From Acanthacorydalis orientalis (Eukaryota; Arthropoda; Insecta; Megaloptera; Corydalidae): 64,000 nucleotides of DNA. The DNA is taken from positions 27,766,606-27,830,605 of the forward strand of contig CM068316.1 of the NCBI GenBank assembly GCA_034766995.1, given 5' to 3'. Shown here in pieces: positions 35,605 to 51,554 of this stretch (position 1 is its first letter; every line of letters starts with the position of its first letter). The notes under the pieces are model-generated. The model saw only the letters and a program-made list of their open reading frames with translations. It ran no database searches and was not told the origin of the DNA. The position numbers were made by a program, and so were the translations under genes.

Positions 35605-36029
35605 AGAGGTTCAATACTAATTTGATTTATTTATACATTTAGAAAAATTCAGCCAATATCAAATATTCTTGGATAGAAAATGAAATCGTTTTTAATTTGT
35701 TCAGAACAAAAAAAGTTCGTGTCAATATGTAATTTACTATTGAAATTTTGTCATATGATTAAAATTTATAAATGTAAAAACTGGAAAAATACTCAAAAAA
35801 TATATTCCTAAATTAAGAATTAAAAAATGACAACGTGTAATTAATTTTATCAAAAGTAACAACTTCCTCAACAAGACATTTTATTCGTGTAAGATATATA
35901 TTATTAATTTTTAATCTATTTAATATATTTTATATGTACAAATTTAATGAAACGTTTATTTAATTTGATATACATTTTAGAGTCATTATTAAATTTCAGT
36001 ACCTCGGAGTCGTAAATAACAAATTAGCA
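35605..36029. other. AT-rich spacer, no feature seen
   Basis: Nothing recognised. Confidence 0.5.
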
Positions 36030-36171
36030 TTACATATACTCTACGTTCGTATTGACGGCATCATTAATTTCATTTGTGTGTTTCTTCATGATTAGAAAAC
36101 CTATCCTTCTATGTTTATTGACACGAAACCGGTAATACTTTCATTTAGTACTAAGCGCATTATATATTATG
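36030..36171 (+). repeat. direct repeat R1, copy 2
   Basis: Second copy of R1, 796 bp downstream of the first, moderately diverged. Confidence 0.8.
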
Positions 36172-37022
36172 TCGGTGTATTTTATGGCACAGTGGAGTCT
36201 ACTAAAGCAATAAAGAGATGATGAGATGATTAACTATACGCGGGCGATATCCGTCCGCGCGTTAATTAAATGGAAAACTATTAATTTATTCTGGGTATAT
36301 GTTACTCATAGCTTAAAAGCAAATGTTCTACGTTGATGAAATTCTATATTCCGTAACACCACTGGATGATAGAGGTGCTTGACTTATGTTCAAGGCATGG
36401 CATCACACATTTTACTCCGGTCTTGACACATTCAATTTATCATTTTTGTATTTTAAGTTTAGTATGTCGCAAGATCAATTTAATTTGCGCCTTTACTCTA
36501 TCAGTTTCATAAGTCCAACGATACATTATTTAGCAGTGGTAAACTATTTGCATAGAAGTTCATGAATCTCCTGTGTCTATTTAGGTTGAAAACTAAAACT
36601 TTATACATATTCATACTTACGCAGATACACACACTGATATCATCGTACATACACAAAACTATGCACGCATAAGCGCGTACACATATATACGTATATTTGA
36701 TTATACGATATCTTCTGGGTGTACACAAAATCACACACATATCTACACGTATTTATAATCAAGCATACATACACACCACCTTATGTAGTCAAATTACGTT
36801 AATAATGCAGTTATACTGTGAAATAACACTTGAACGACACTGTTAGTAACTTCTTTCTAACATGAATATTTTTACTACAATATATTATATGCAGATTACT
36901 TTTCAAAGACGATATACGATTTTTCAAATTTTCGACATATTAGCAATCATTTGCAGCATTCTTTATTATAACAATGAAGTATATCCATTAAATCTTTTGT
37001 AATAAAAATAATATTAATTAAC
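36172..37022. other. AT-rich DNA with one GC-rich hairpin
   Basis: GCGGGCGATATCCGTCCGC (about 36240-36258) can pair with itself and stands out in composition. 36600-36780 is rich in ATACACAC-type simple sequence. No gene seen. Confidence 0.45.
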
Positions 37023-37060
37023 TACGTGGGTCGTTTGATAAATTTGTTAAATTTCTATGA

Positions 37061-37486
37061 TGTAGCGTTGTTATGTATCCATCCATACTACTGTACTTAT
37101 TTATAAATGAGTCACGGTATGCCCGTTCTGACTAATGAATTTCAACTGACCTGTCAATATCTAAGTTATGTATCCGTCTTAATAAAAGTACTTGTAACAT
37201 TTCCATCAATATTTAAGTTATGTACCCGTCTTAATAAAAGTTTTGTCACGTTCCTGTCGTGATCCCTGTGTTCACACGCTTAGATAAAATACAATTTCAT
37301 CATTGAGAACAGTATATAAACGGTAGTTGAGATCTCATAAGTCAGTCAAGTAACAGAACCCGTGTGGTTATATTCATAGTAACAACAATTAAACAATAAT
37401 AGTAAGCAAATATTTGTTGTGTTTTATTTCAAACCTGCAGCATTTATGTTATAAAATGTCCAAAATATAACAGCGTCACCATTACA
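37061..37486 (+). other. candidate retrotransposon LTR inside mariner M7
   Basis: The segment begins TGTAGCG and ends CCATTACA, has a TATA box (TATATAAA, 37313-37320), and is followed by TTTGGTAACGTCACGG, which looks like a primer-binding region after BEL/Pao-type LTRs. Inside is a two-unit tandem repeat (37154-37188 and 37206-37240, period 52). No protein-coding part and no matching second LTR are present, and no target duplication flanks it. The call rests on layout alone. Confidence 0.4.
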
Positions 37487-38536
37487 TTTGGTAACGTCAC
37501 GGTTGTCAAGTGTCACTTTTCAAACTAAGGCTAAGCACGCACTGCGATTTTCAGCGCGCGGTTTTAAAACGGAAAAAATGTGACACCCTTATTCTTATAG
37601 AGTCGCACGCACTTACGGTTTTTTCCGCGGTTGGTTTTGAAAACGCAACAGGTCACACTTCGATTCGCAATTTAAAACCTAGGGTTGTTTTGTGATCAAT
37701 TGAATTATATGGAGACACATATGCGCGGTTTTTTCTGGTTAATATCGACCGTTCCGTTGAGGCGTAAAGATGTTCGATGTACCTATTGAAAGTACATGTT
37801 AATTACTTCTTCATTCGGGTGCTAACTTGACCTTTATGTTAAATAGAAATTTTAAATACAATTCAATAGAAAACATAATTGCTTATAACTGTAATTCACC
37901 TAGCCACCTAACAAGAAATATCTTATTGTTCTTTACGAAGAGTCACCTAAAAGCCAACAATAGAAATATGTATTCTAATTTACTTTATTTTATTTATGTT
38001 TATTATGGTTTTCTGAAAACAGAAGACATATCATTTCAATTATGAAGAGGTCTGCCCCAGACCAATACTTGAATCTGTCGCATGTTCTAATTTTAAAATT
38101 ACTAATGAGAAAGAACCTAAAGTGTACATAAGCCTCTGTTCTCCGATACAACTAATTCATTTTTATTTTGAGTCGTGAAATTAGAACCAATTATCATTAT
38201 AGTCGTGACAATGTCATCGAAATCGTCAGAGTCAAACTCAGAAAGAAATAACGAAACATTGCTAATAAAAATTATTTATGAAGTGGAAAAACGGCCGGAG
38301 AGTAACGGAATGCAATGGAGAGTCGCTCTTCTGCTGATACTGCTATCCGAAATTATGTATTTTCGGACGTTATGGATGGTCCTATTTCTTGTAATACTTC
38401 GTCGGAAGAACTGATCAACATTTTATAATAATTCAAAAAAAAACGATCCAGATGCTGTCTCAGATTACCATAAATTCTATAAAAAAAAAGAATTTTATAT
38501 ATCTTTGATCGGTCAACGGATACACCCAGTATCGAT
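37487..38536. other. unidentified insert within mariner M7
   Basis: Starts with GC-richer DNA carrying repeated GCACGCACT motifs (37535 and 37605) and a run rich in GCGCGCGG and CCGCGG, a look shared with some PIF/Harbinger-type ends. 37800-38170 is AT-rich and shows nothing. No right end was identified. Confidence 0.35.
38211..38414 (+). CDS. hypothetical small ORF, possible transposon accessory remnant
   Basis: The frame from ATG at 38211 starts MSSKSSESNSERNNETLLIK and continues IIYEVEKRPE before losing any recognisable character (67 codons). A serine-rich start followed by LLIKIIYEVEKRP is weakly like the beginning of a MADF-type DNA-binding domain, as carried by PIF/Harbinger elements. 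The match is short and could be chance. It is listed because it sits in the unidentified insert, whose left edge also hints at that superfamily. Confidence 0.15.
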   Translation: MSSKSSESNSERNNETLLIKIIYEVEKRPESNGMQWRVALLLILLSEIMYFRTLWMVLFLVILRRKN

Positions 38537-38808
38537 TACCACTACGGCGATTCCAGGACAACGCACCTCCCCACAAATTGACCGTCGCGGAGGCAAAATT
38601 GCACGAATTAGGCTTCGAATTTATTCCTCATCTACACTATTCTCCGGATTTGGCCCCGTGCGACTTCTTCCTCTTCCCAAATTAGAAACTTTGGTTCGGT
38701 AGGAAGAAATTTTCGTCGAATGAGAATGCCATCAACGTCGTCATGCGTATTTTGCAGACACGCTGGACCAAGTGTATATCCGTCAATAGAGAATATGTTG
38801 AGAAATAA
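38537..38808 (+). pseudogene. mariner transposase C-terminus (M7)
   Basis: One frame gives FQDNAPPHKLTVAEAKLHEL followed by GFEFIPHLHYSPDLAPCDFF and LFPN before a stop; the two aspartates keep D34D spacing. After the stop and a shift comes RWTKCISVNREYVEK-TAA at 38806-38808. The N-terminal two-thirds are missing. The wording is closer to M1/M2 and M5 than to M3 or M4. Confidence 0.85.
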
Positions 38809-38876
38809 AATAATTTTTTTCCAAAAAAACGATCTTCAACTTCCTTTTTTACTATATTTATCAAACGACCCACGTA

Positions 38877-39498
<622 letters not shown>

Positions 39499-39502
39499 AT
39501 AT

Positions 39503-39608
39503 AAACAATTATGGCGACTTTGGATATAGCGAAGAATTTGGTTATAACGACGAAATGAGAGACGTAATGAAAAATTAAAAAAAAAATTTTCCTATAAATT
39601 AATGTAAT
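39503..39608 (+). repeat. left terminal inverted repeat of element N copy B
   Basis: 106 bp, starting AAACAATTATGGCGACTTTG, matching the reverse complement of 40785-40890 with about one mismatch. The outward TA tract differs by one TA unit up to the shared TGTATATG. Translates as [20 protein letters not shown] and ends at a stop. Confidence 0.9.
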
Positions 39609-40784
39609 TTTTTACAAATACGAGCTTAAATTGTATTGACTCATTGTATTTACGTGTTATCAAAATTAAATTATCACAATATTTCTGTTTCGTAGCTTTT
39701 CTAAGCAATACATCGGACGTGACCTTCCAGTAATTTTATTTGCTCTGTCTCATATGCAATATTGAATTTGAATGTCACTAATATACATTGTATATTAGCT
39801 CTAATATACATTGTAAGAAGTTCTTTTAAAATGATTTAAACACAAAAAAAAGTATGCCAATAAATAGAATAGTGTTGAAATTTAAAACGATGAAAATTGT
39901 CAAACCTATTGAAAAACAATTTTATACAGCAAAGAATTACTTATTGATTTTTCATACATAAGAACATTGTCTTAAGAAACATTTCTGGATGATAGTCCAG
40001 AATCAAACCAATTAACATAGATGATTGGATTTAATCAGTAACTAAAATAGCAAAATGAAGGAAAGTTAATTACTGGTAGTGATAAAATCCGTTTATTATT
40101 TAAATTTACACCTGATTAGGAATTTCAAGCTTCAAGAATTTTATTTTTAAATACTGAAAAGTACTAAAGAAACGAATTGGTTTTGTTCTGGTCAATAGCA
40201 AATTTATTTTTGAAATGACAAATTCCAAGCTCGATTTTAGCTCTTCAGTCATCTTTAGTTTGTAATAATGAGTACCATCTGGCTAACAGAAAACTCAAAA
40301 GTTGAAATTGAACGTAGCAAAATACGATTACAATAACAAAGTTCAAATAATGAAGATAATTATAGAAGAACATTGTGTGTTCATGCATCTTTTTTTAAAA
40401 AATGCAGTAAATACAAAATAACAAACAATGGCGTAATTGTGCCCATCGCTCGATTATTATTGTATATACTAACGATACGAAATTAAAGATTAAATGGCTG
40501 TATTTTGAGTAAGAATTTCATTTTAAAAATGATGTATACACTACTTTAGTGAGCGTAAAAAATTATCTTCAGTTTAGTAATTACAACCTAAAAATTCTTC
40601 TTTCCATAATAAATATTAATAAATGATAATACGACGCCGATTTTTGTTGAAAATGTAAAATAATTCAAATTACGTTCGTGATACATATGGAATATCTTTG
40701 CATTTTTTTATTATTTTTAACTTATAATTGAAGATGATTACGGGAAATCCGAATTGGATTACATGTAAATCAACTTTTTAATAT

Positions 40785-40889
40785 GTAATAATTTATAGGA
40801 AAATTTTTTTTTAAATTTTTCATTACGTCTCTCATTTCGTCGTTATAACCAAATTCTTCGCTATATCCAAAGTCGCCATAATTGTTTAT

Positions 40890-40890
<1 letters not shown>
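40785..40890 (-). repeat. right terminal inverted repeat of element N copy B
   Basis: Inverted copy of 39503-39608; read on the minus strand it gives the same [10 protein letters not shown] peptide. Confidence 0.9.
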
Positions 40891-40960
<70 letters not shown>

Positions 40961-40962
<2 letters not shown>

Positions 40963-41153
40963 CATTTTGGCATCCTGAAATAAACCAATTGTAAAACCAG
41001 ACTGAAGACAGTTGTTTATTCAACACTATGCGCTCAATTCTGATCAAATCAACATAAGCTTACAATCAGGTAAGTCAGATTCAAGTTGACTCTAAATGAG
41101 TTTCAACAGAATTTTACCAATGTGTTATATGTCAATCTCATGAATATTCTTAG

Positions 41154-41194
<41 letters not shown>

Positions 41195-42916
41195 CTAAAG
41201 TGATTTTTTATTTTAACTTTATTTTTTTAAATATTCGACAAAACAGAAAGACAAATAAGATTTTAAAAAAATATTTTTGATAACATTTACACCAATTTAT
41301 TTTTCAATATATTATTTTTTTCTAATATTTTCGAAATATTTAGTAATAATCAATGTACTATTTAATTTAAATGATTTGCTCTTTAATGGTGAATATAAAC
41401 ACACATGCATAAAGTTTAGACCGGAGATAATTTTCTAATGAAATAATTATTATTAATCTTATAGTAAATGAATTTAATACATCGTTAACGATGAACATTA
41501 CATTGTGCAGAAATACTAAACTGTGATTACCCTGATGGAAATAGTATTCCACGTTAGTGACACCTTAAACATATTGAGATTAAATACGTCTTTCATCCGG
41601 GGTAGTGACTCAGTTACAGCACAACATCCTAATTTAATACCGATTTACAATTTATGTGTTTTGGTTACCTTGACGGAAACTTCTTAAACTATGTATGCTT
41701 TTCATTAATTTTCAATTTAGTTAGCAATTTATTTTATACAGTATCCAGATATGTATATATATATGTTGTTATAAATGAAATTAATCATTTTTTAATAACA
41801 TATTTCACGTTTAAAACATTTCCAGATATCTGCTATGCTCTATGTTTTAATATAAAATTTATGGCCAATTAATTTACTACTTAAATTATGATACAAATTT
41901 TAATTAATTACGCTGTCTTATATAGAATTTATTACATGAAAGATGTTAAGTGATTCTTTTTTCCATGTACGCAATTTAAATACTTTGTCAGATTTTTTAT
42001 AACTACTTATTTAGAATATTCATTAAACTGGCGTCATCAGATTCATATTACATTTCACAGCCATATTAAATGAGATTTAAAATTTTTCTCGTGATGCAAC
42101 TGAACATGTTCTTAGATAAGTTTTATATTTTTCCATTCAAATGTGAATCAACTCAAAAAAAACAAAATGTAACGAATCTTGTTGGTAATTACTCAAATAA
42201 TGAAGGTTTCAGACGTTTTACTTGAATAATACTTTAATTTTCAATGTTTTTAGTAGATGTAACAGCCGAGATATATAAGTCGAGAAAAACACTGAAAAAT
42301 GTAAAAGTGATCTCTCGGACAAAACTTAACAGGCGAAATTAAAAATAAAAATCTAATTGCGACAAAAAATAACCATTCAACCGTCACATCAAGCTTGTCC
42401 TCATAAACTGGTTTAATAAAGCTGTGTATAAACATCTAAATTACATGCAGTATGTCATATTAATTTTTCTACATTTATTTAAATTTAAAATAAAGTACCT
42501 GATGCTCTTCAAATTAAAATGGGAATGAAAAACCGAATATTTAACAAAAACATGACTATTCGAGAAAGAGGTCCTTGTGTATGTTTGTACGTTTAGCAAA
42601 ATGTTGTTTGGATTATAACAAATATTCTAATTCTAAAATAATGTGAATGAAATGCTTCAAAAAAATATATATTAAAAATATAAGAGAAGAAAACCTTTTT
42701 CTTATCTATATAACATTACGTACTTAAAGTGAAGAAGGTAACACATTTTTTCAGGATATCAATAAAATGGAAAGGAGACAGAATTACAGCTAAAATAAAA
42801 AATCATGACTGATTGCTGTTCGTGTAAAAAGTAGGAGAAATCGTGAAAAAATCACTTCATTTAATTTATAATAAGAAGCTTTTTAACTGAAAAGAGAAGA
42901 TAAAAAACGAATAAAA
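40961..42916. other. AT-rich DNA with one short TA array
   Basis: TA array at 41155-41193. No gene or transposon motif seen. Confidence 0.5.
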
Positions 42917-42924
42917 ATATATGT

Positions 42925-42988
<64 letters not shown>
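42917..42988. repeat. (TA)n microsatellite
   Basis: TA array with TATGTATACATA edges. Confidence 0.9.
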
Positions 42989-42989
<1 letters not shown>

Positions 42990-43060
42990 AATATTAGGAG
43001 TATCCATAAGTAATGCCATTTTTTCAGACTGATAAACATTTCCATCTTGTTTGTGGAAAT
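42990..43060 (+). mobile_element. possible mariner terminal fragment
   Basis: TATTAGGAGTATCCATAAGT then AATGCCATTTTTTCAGAC resembles the outer 35 bp of some mariner elements. No transposase follows; a TA array begins at 43060. Confidence 0.35.
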
Positions 43061-43088
43061 ATATATATATATATATATATAAGATAGT

Positions 43089-43150
43089 AGAAAAATAATT
43101 GCTGTTTATGACCTTCATGAAATTCATAATAAAAACAGCAATTATTTTCT
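43089..43150. repeat. hairpin, 18-bp arms
   Basis: GAAAAATAATTGCTGTTT (about 43090-43107) pairs with AAACAGCAATTATTTTC at 43133-43149 with one mismatch. Confidence 0.7.
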
Positions 43151-43260
43151 TTCGACCAAATATATATGTAGATACAGTGGAGACTATTTTTAGGCGTATT
43201 TTTTAATGCGTTTTTGAAGTTATGCGGTGCATATTTCATGCAAATTCGATGTTTCCCCGT

Positions 43261-43262
<2 letters not shown>

Positions 43263-43329
<67 letters not shown>
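43263..43329. repeat. (TA)n array inside T2 at the deletion junction
   Basis: Uninterrupted TA. The equivalent place in T1 (about 2936-2952) is a 14-bp TA-rich stretch, so the array expanded after the copies parted. Confidence 0.9.
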
Positions 43330-43332
<3 letters not shown>

Positions 43333-43398
43333 CTGCACGTTATTTAAAAATTTTTAAAAAATTACTATTATATTTTCTAAAATTTATATTTTTTAATT

Positions 43399-43890
43399 TA
43401 AAATTTTCTATTTTGGACTGTTTAAATCATCTTGTATCTGCTATCGCTGAAACAAGACCACAAACTTTAAATGTCTGCTGAAAAGCGGCTTGGCCTAGAT
43501 GTGTTGTGTCTTTCGTACATGAATTGGTGGATAAGGTTTTGATCCTTTAGCTAGAATAATGTCGACGAATTACTTGTGAATAATGCCTTAGGTGACGATG
43601 ATATTATTGGTATAACTTTAGATATCGTCGAAGATCTAGAAAACGATAGTGAAGTGGAAAAAAACCTATCCCCTCACTGCAAATGTAATTCGAACAGGCG
43701 TTCAACTTTGCAATAAATTGGAAAATCATTTTCCTGTTCATGACACAAATTATAAATCAGCTTTCAAATTCCAACGTGAGCTGAATAATTATATGTCTGA
43801 ATATCGTAAACTGCATAAAAACGTAGTAAAATCATCATCGCGAAGTTTAATTATTGATAACATTGTCAGAGAAAAAAAATCAATATAGAA
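43399..43890 (+). pseudogene. Tigger/pogo-like transposase, C-terminal remnant
   Basis: Begins DCLNHLVSAIAETRPQTLNV and, after a stop and shifts, gives DDDIIGITLDIVEDLENDSE, then NVIRTGVQLCNKLENHFPVH and FKFQRELNNYMSEYRKLHKN, ending at 43886-43888. An acidic stretch followed by a helical tail is what follows the DDE domain in Tigger/Jerky-type transposases. DNA-binding and catalytic domains are missing. Better preserved than T1, and it guides the reading of that copy. Confidence 0.6.
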
Positions 43891-44201
43891 CAAGGGTGAA
43901 GTTAACGCTAATTTTGTTTGTGAAGAACCATTGTCTTAAAAATAATTGTTACTTTTCAATAAAATTAAATGAATAAAATGTTAAAACAAACCTGTTTTAA
44001 GTTTTCTTTTCCTGAATTTTCATCAACTATTTTATGCGATTTCGGTTGTATTTTAACACATTGTTTTGGTTTTATGCGGCTTTAGACAATTATGGCACGG
44101 ATCCCTAATTTTTCAACGGAAGTTATGTCTTTTTTATGCGATTTTTTTATATGTGATTTTCTGAAGAATGTATCTGCCGCATAAATACCGCATAGACTTG
44201 A

Positions 44202-44206
<5 letters not shown>

Positions 44207-44258
<52 letters not shown>
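44207..44258. repeat. (TA)n microsatellite abutting T2
   Basis: Uninterrupted TA starting 3 bp past the element end. Confidence 0.95.
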
Positions 44259-44261
<3 letters not shown>

Positions 44262-44783
44262 TCATTAATAATTAATAACTTTTTGATATTTAACTACTGT
44301 TTAAATACTTTTAACTTTCAATGTTTAATTAATTATTTAATTTCCGTTCACAAAAAAAAACATTTTTTGTGTATAAATACTAAAAAAATACCCTTATTGA
44401 GAGATCTGTTGTTTCTTGGAGATTAAAAAAAAAAACAAGAATAATGACTTTCACTGTTTATTAAGACAATGTTTCTAATGTATGCGCAGATTTAATAAAA
44501 AAAATGCTAATATCATCTATCTCAAAAACTAAATTGTACCATATATAATGTTTTTACTTTATTTAAAGAATTTTTTTGTCACACACATCACACGTCACAT
44601 CACATGTAACAGACGTTAGCATAATAAATATTTTTTTAAAAAATATATTCATTTATGAATTCAGTTCATATGGGCAACATGTACATATTTTTTATGAAAA
44701 GTGAGTTTGTGTAGTAGAAAAAATAATAAAATTTAAATATAAATTCACAAAAATAATAAAGAAAAGTTAATTTTTCAAAAAAC

Positions 44784-44834
<51 letters not shown>

Positions 44835-45401
44835 AAAATGATTTCAAAGTAAATAATCTACAATATGTGTATTTTATAACTTAAAATTACCTTATAATTG
44901 TATAAATGTATATTTCTAATGACAACTTTCTTTAAGACAATTATTATATATTTTTAGACTTGAATTCTTAACTTTACTCGCAAATTACGAAATATTTAAT
45001 TAAAATACGTATCTGACATTCCAAAGGATACTAAAATGTAACGCAATATTTCCTTTCATTGACTTTTTTTTGTAAAATAGAATATTAATAATGAAAAATT
45101 CTCTATTTACCTATAAAAACAATGCCATACTTCCTTAGTATGCTATTCTCTACTTAATAGACATTATAGGAAAGCAAGGTATAGCTAGGCATGACAGGAA
45201 ATAATAAAAACTAGACATACATTTATAATTTCCGCAATGAACATTTATCAGCGATTTGGTCTTTATAAGACTAGTTATAAAATAAAAGAACACAGTAAAC
45301 AAAAGAATCAATATTGTTTACAACCAAAAATTAACATTTGCCGTAAGTACAACCACATTAACTGCATTTCTTCAAGTTTTTTTAAAAAATGTGAATGACA
45401 C

Positions 45402-45444
<43 letters not shown>

Positions 45445-45544
45445 TATCTCCAGGTAAGATTTGTCACAAAAGATCAACGAAAAGTCCACTCTTTCAACAG
45501 AATATAAAAAGTACATTGAAAACAATTTAGAATTTATTCATAAA

Positions 45545-45624
<80 letters not shown>

Positions 45625-45981
45625 CGAATATATTTCAAATTTATATAAATTTTCAGAAAAGTATGAAAGGAGAAAATTATTTGTTCTAGGGACAAAACAG
45701 ATATCTGTATAATGGAAATATAGTAAGCTAAAAATAAAAGTAATAAAATTCCAATTTAGAATTGTAAATTCAATGAAGTCAAAGTCTTGCAACAATATGA
45801 TTTAATACGTTCCAGTTCAATAAAATGTACTTTCAACTAGATTTATTATGCAGTGAGAGTTATTATAAATGAATCTAAAACATTATTAAATTCAATTACC
45901 TAAATTCTACCTAAAGAGATGAAACACCAATACTAGTAGGAAAAAAATCTAGTAACTCAAAAGGAAGAAAAATATCTAGAC
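44259..45981. other. AT-rich DNA with three microsatellites
   Basis: TA arrays at 44784-44831 and 45405-45439; (TA)n at 45548-45600 passing directly into (AG)n at 45601-45622. No gene seen. Confidence 0.6.
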
Positions 45982-46035
45982 CAGAGGTTCCAAACCGGAT
46001 CGGTATAGACCCCTTAGGAGTAAATGACAGTTGAT
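45982..46035 (+). mobile_element. hAT-like terminal fragment
   Basis: CAGAGGTTCCAAACCGG followed by TAGACCCCTTAGGAG resembles the terminal repeat of hAT elements (CAGnGGTTCCCAAAC...GACCCCTT). The other end was not found. It abuts the mariner remnant. Confidence 0.4.
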
Positions 46036-46036
46036 A

Positions 46037-46855
46037 AGGAGTCGATGAACCCCAAAAGATTAAGTTTACAAGCCATGAGAAAGATTCAGATAGAAGGGAG
46101 ATGGTTGTCAATGAATTGACCGAAAATGCCGCTGCTAATCGTTTAGATATCTCGATTTCTTTGCTTGTAAGGCATAAAAAGAAGAGTTTCTTGTGGTGTA
46201 TTGTGGACCGACGATGAAAAATGGATCTATTTCGACAACCTAAAACGCAAGAAATTACGGGTCGATCCTGGCCAACCGTCAACGTTGACACTAAAGCGAA
46301 ACATCCACGGTCACAAAGCAATGCTCTCTATTTGGTGGAATACGGAGGGTGCCGTGTATTATGAGCTGTTGAAACCGAAGGAAACAATCACCGCCGAACG
46401 TTATTGACAACAGTTGGATCGTTTGAATGATAATTTGATGCAAAAACGACCATCGATTTCATCAAATCGTCGAAAAGTGATTCTTCTCCATGACAACGCT
46501 CGGTCCCATATTGCTACAGACGTGAAATAAACACTGATAGAGCACGAATGGGAGATTTTCCCGCACCCAGCGTATTCTCTGAACCTGTCCCTAAGCGATT
46601 ACTATCTGCTCCGATCGATGTAACACGCTTTGGAAGATACACATTTTCATAACTACGGACAAGTCGAAAATTGAGTTGCTGAACGGATTGGCTTAATGAC
46701 GGACCATTCTTTTGTCGTGGAATTCGACTTCTGCTAGAAAAGTGGGAAAAAGTCATAACTTCCGAGGGCAGATACTTTGACTAATGTATTCACACATTTT
46801 ATTATTGAAATAAATGCTCAAAAACACAAAAAACAGCGACTTTCAATGCAACCTC

Positions 46856-46857
<2 letters not shown>
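46037..46857 (+). pseudogene. degenerate mariner (M8) with transposase remnant
   Basis: A frame from about 46037 reads VNELTENAAANRLDISISLL then VRHKKKSFLWCIV; a one-base insertion then shifts into TDDEKWIYFDNLKRKKLRVD, PGQPSTLTLKRNIHGHKAML and SIWWNTEGAVYYELLKPKET, with a stop in the ERYQQQL block. Next are KVILLHDNARSHIA (second aspartate at 46492-46494) and YSLNLSLSDYYLL, where the D34D aspartate survives. Stops follow to about 46780. The right terminal region ends near CAACCTCATAATA at 46860, against a TA array. The WWDMKG/YYELL-type wording is a different mariner lineage from M1/M2. Confidence 0.85.

Positions 46858-46858
<1 letters not shown>

Positions 46859-46904
<46 letters not shown>
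46859..46904. repeat. (TA)n microsatellite abutting M8
   Basis: Uninterrupted TA directly at the mariner end. Confidence 0.95.
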
Positions 46905-50774
<3,870 letters not shown>

Positions 50775-51026
50775 ACCTAGTGATAAAATTTTTTAAAGAA
50801 ACAAACAAAAAATAACAAAATCGACAAAAAAGAAGGAATTATAATCAAAATTTGGAATGTTACATGAAAAAAAATATTAAAGCAACTACAGGTGAGTTGC
50901 ATTAATATTACTTTTCGTGTAATATTTCAAATTTTGATTATAATTTCTTCCCAAAAATATTACAACTCTTTCTTTTTGCCGATTTGTTATAATTTTCTTA
51001 TGTTTCTTTAAAGCTTCCTACTAAGA
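50775..51026. mobile_element. foldback MITE, arms ~120 bp
   Basis: The inner arms (AATTATAATCAAAATTTG near 50836, and its inverse near 50928) and the outer arms (TTTAAAGAAAC near 50793, inverse near 51003) form an imperfect hairpin over nearly the whole 250 bp, with a loop around CAACTACAGGTGAGTTG at 50882-50899. Typical of a short non-coding foldback element. Superfamily unknown. Confidence 0.65.
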
Positions 51027-51305
51027 TTAACTAGTTATCATAGTAATACCTCTAATCCAGAGGATATCTGAAAAATGGTTTGATTTTATTTGATTCATAA
51101 TTTTTTTAAAAATGCAATGAACCTTAAAACAATCAAATACTTATGTTTTGGAGAAATACTCCATTGTTTTGTTATTCAAATTTAGATTTAAATTACTTTA
51201 CATTTTTTTTCGTTCACAAAATAGTAATTAAAAAATAATTACTTTTAAATAATCTGTTTTGTCACCTTAAAACAAATAAACCAGGAGCAGCCAACCTCTA
51301 TGCGG

Positions 51306-51306
51306 T

Positions 51307-51348
<42 letters not shown>

Positions 51349-51367
51349 TATATATATAATATATATA

Positions 51368-51419
<52 letters not shown>

Positions 51420-51503
51420 TATTATATATATATATATATATATATAGATTATATATATATATATAATATATATATATTATATATATATATATATACATAT
51501 ATA

Positions 51504-51553
<50 letters not shown>

Positions 51554-51554
51554 A
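51306..51554. repeat. long (TA)n / AATATA microsatellite
   Basis: About 250 bp of TA with TAATATA and GATA variants. Confidence 0.95.

Larger units (their letters stand above)
37023..38876 (+). mobile_element. mariner (M7) with most of its interior replaced by other DNA
   Basis: TACGTGGGTCGTTTGATAAA at 37023 is exactly inverted at the right end (TTTATCAAACGACCCACGTA, ending 38876). The right end is preceded by a mariner transposase C-terminus. The span of 1854 bp is about 550 bp too long for mariner, and the N-terminal coding half is absent. The interior instead holds an LTR-like piece and unidentified DNA, so the element was invaded and partly deleted. Confidence 0.8.
43175..44204 (+). mobile_element. 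pogo/Tigger-like deletion derivative (copy T2)
   Basis: TA then CAGTGGAGACTATTTTTAGG at 43175, and CCGCATAGACTTGACTG ending 44204, give CAGT termini of the pogo/Tigger kind; TGTA follows instead of a clean TA. It shares with T1 the 5' segment (GCGGTGCATATTTCATGCAA), the deletion junction and the transposase tail. It carries a 67-bp TA array at that junction, where T1 has only TATATACATGTATA. Confidence 0.75.

Noticed and set aside
45911..46321. 136-codon minus-strand frame
   Set aside because: Antisense to the hAT-like end and the start of mariner M8; the plus strand explains the region.
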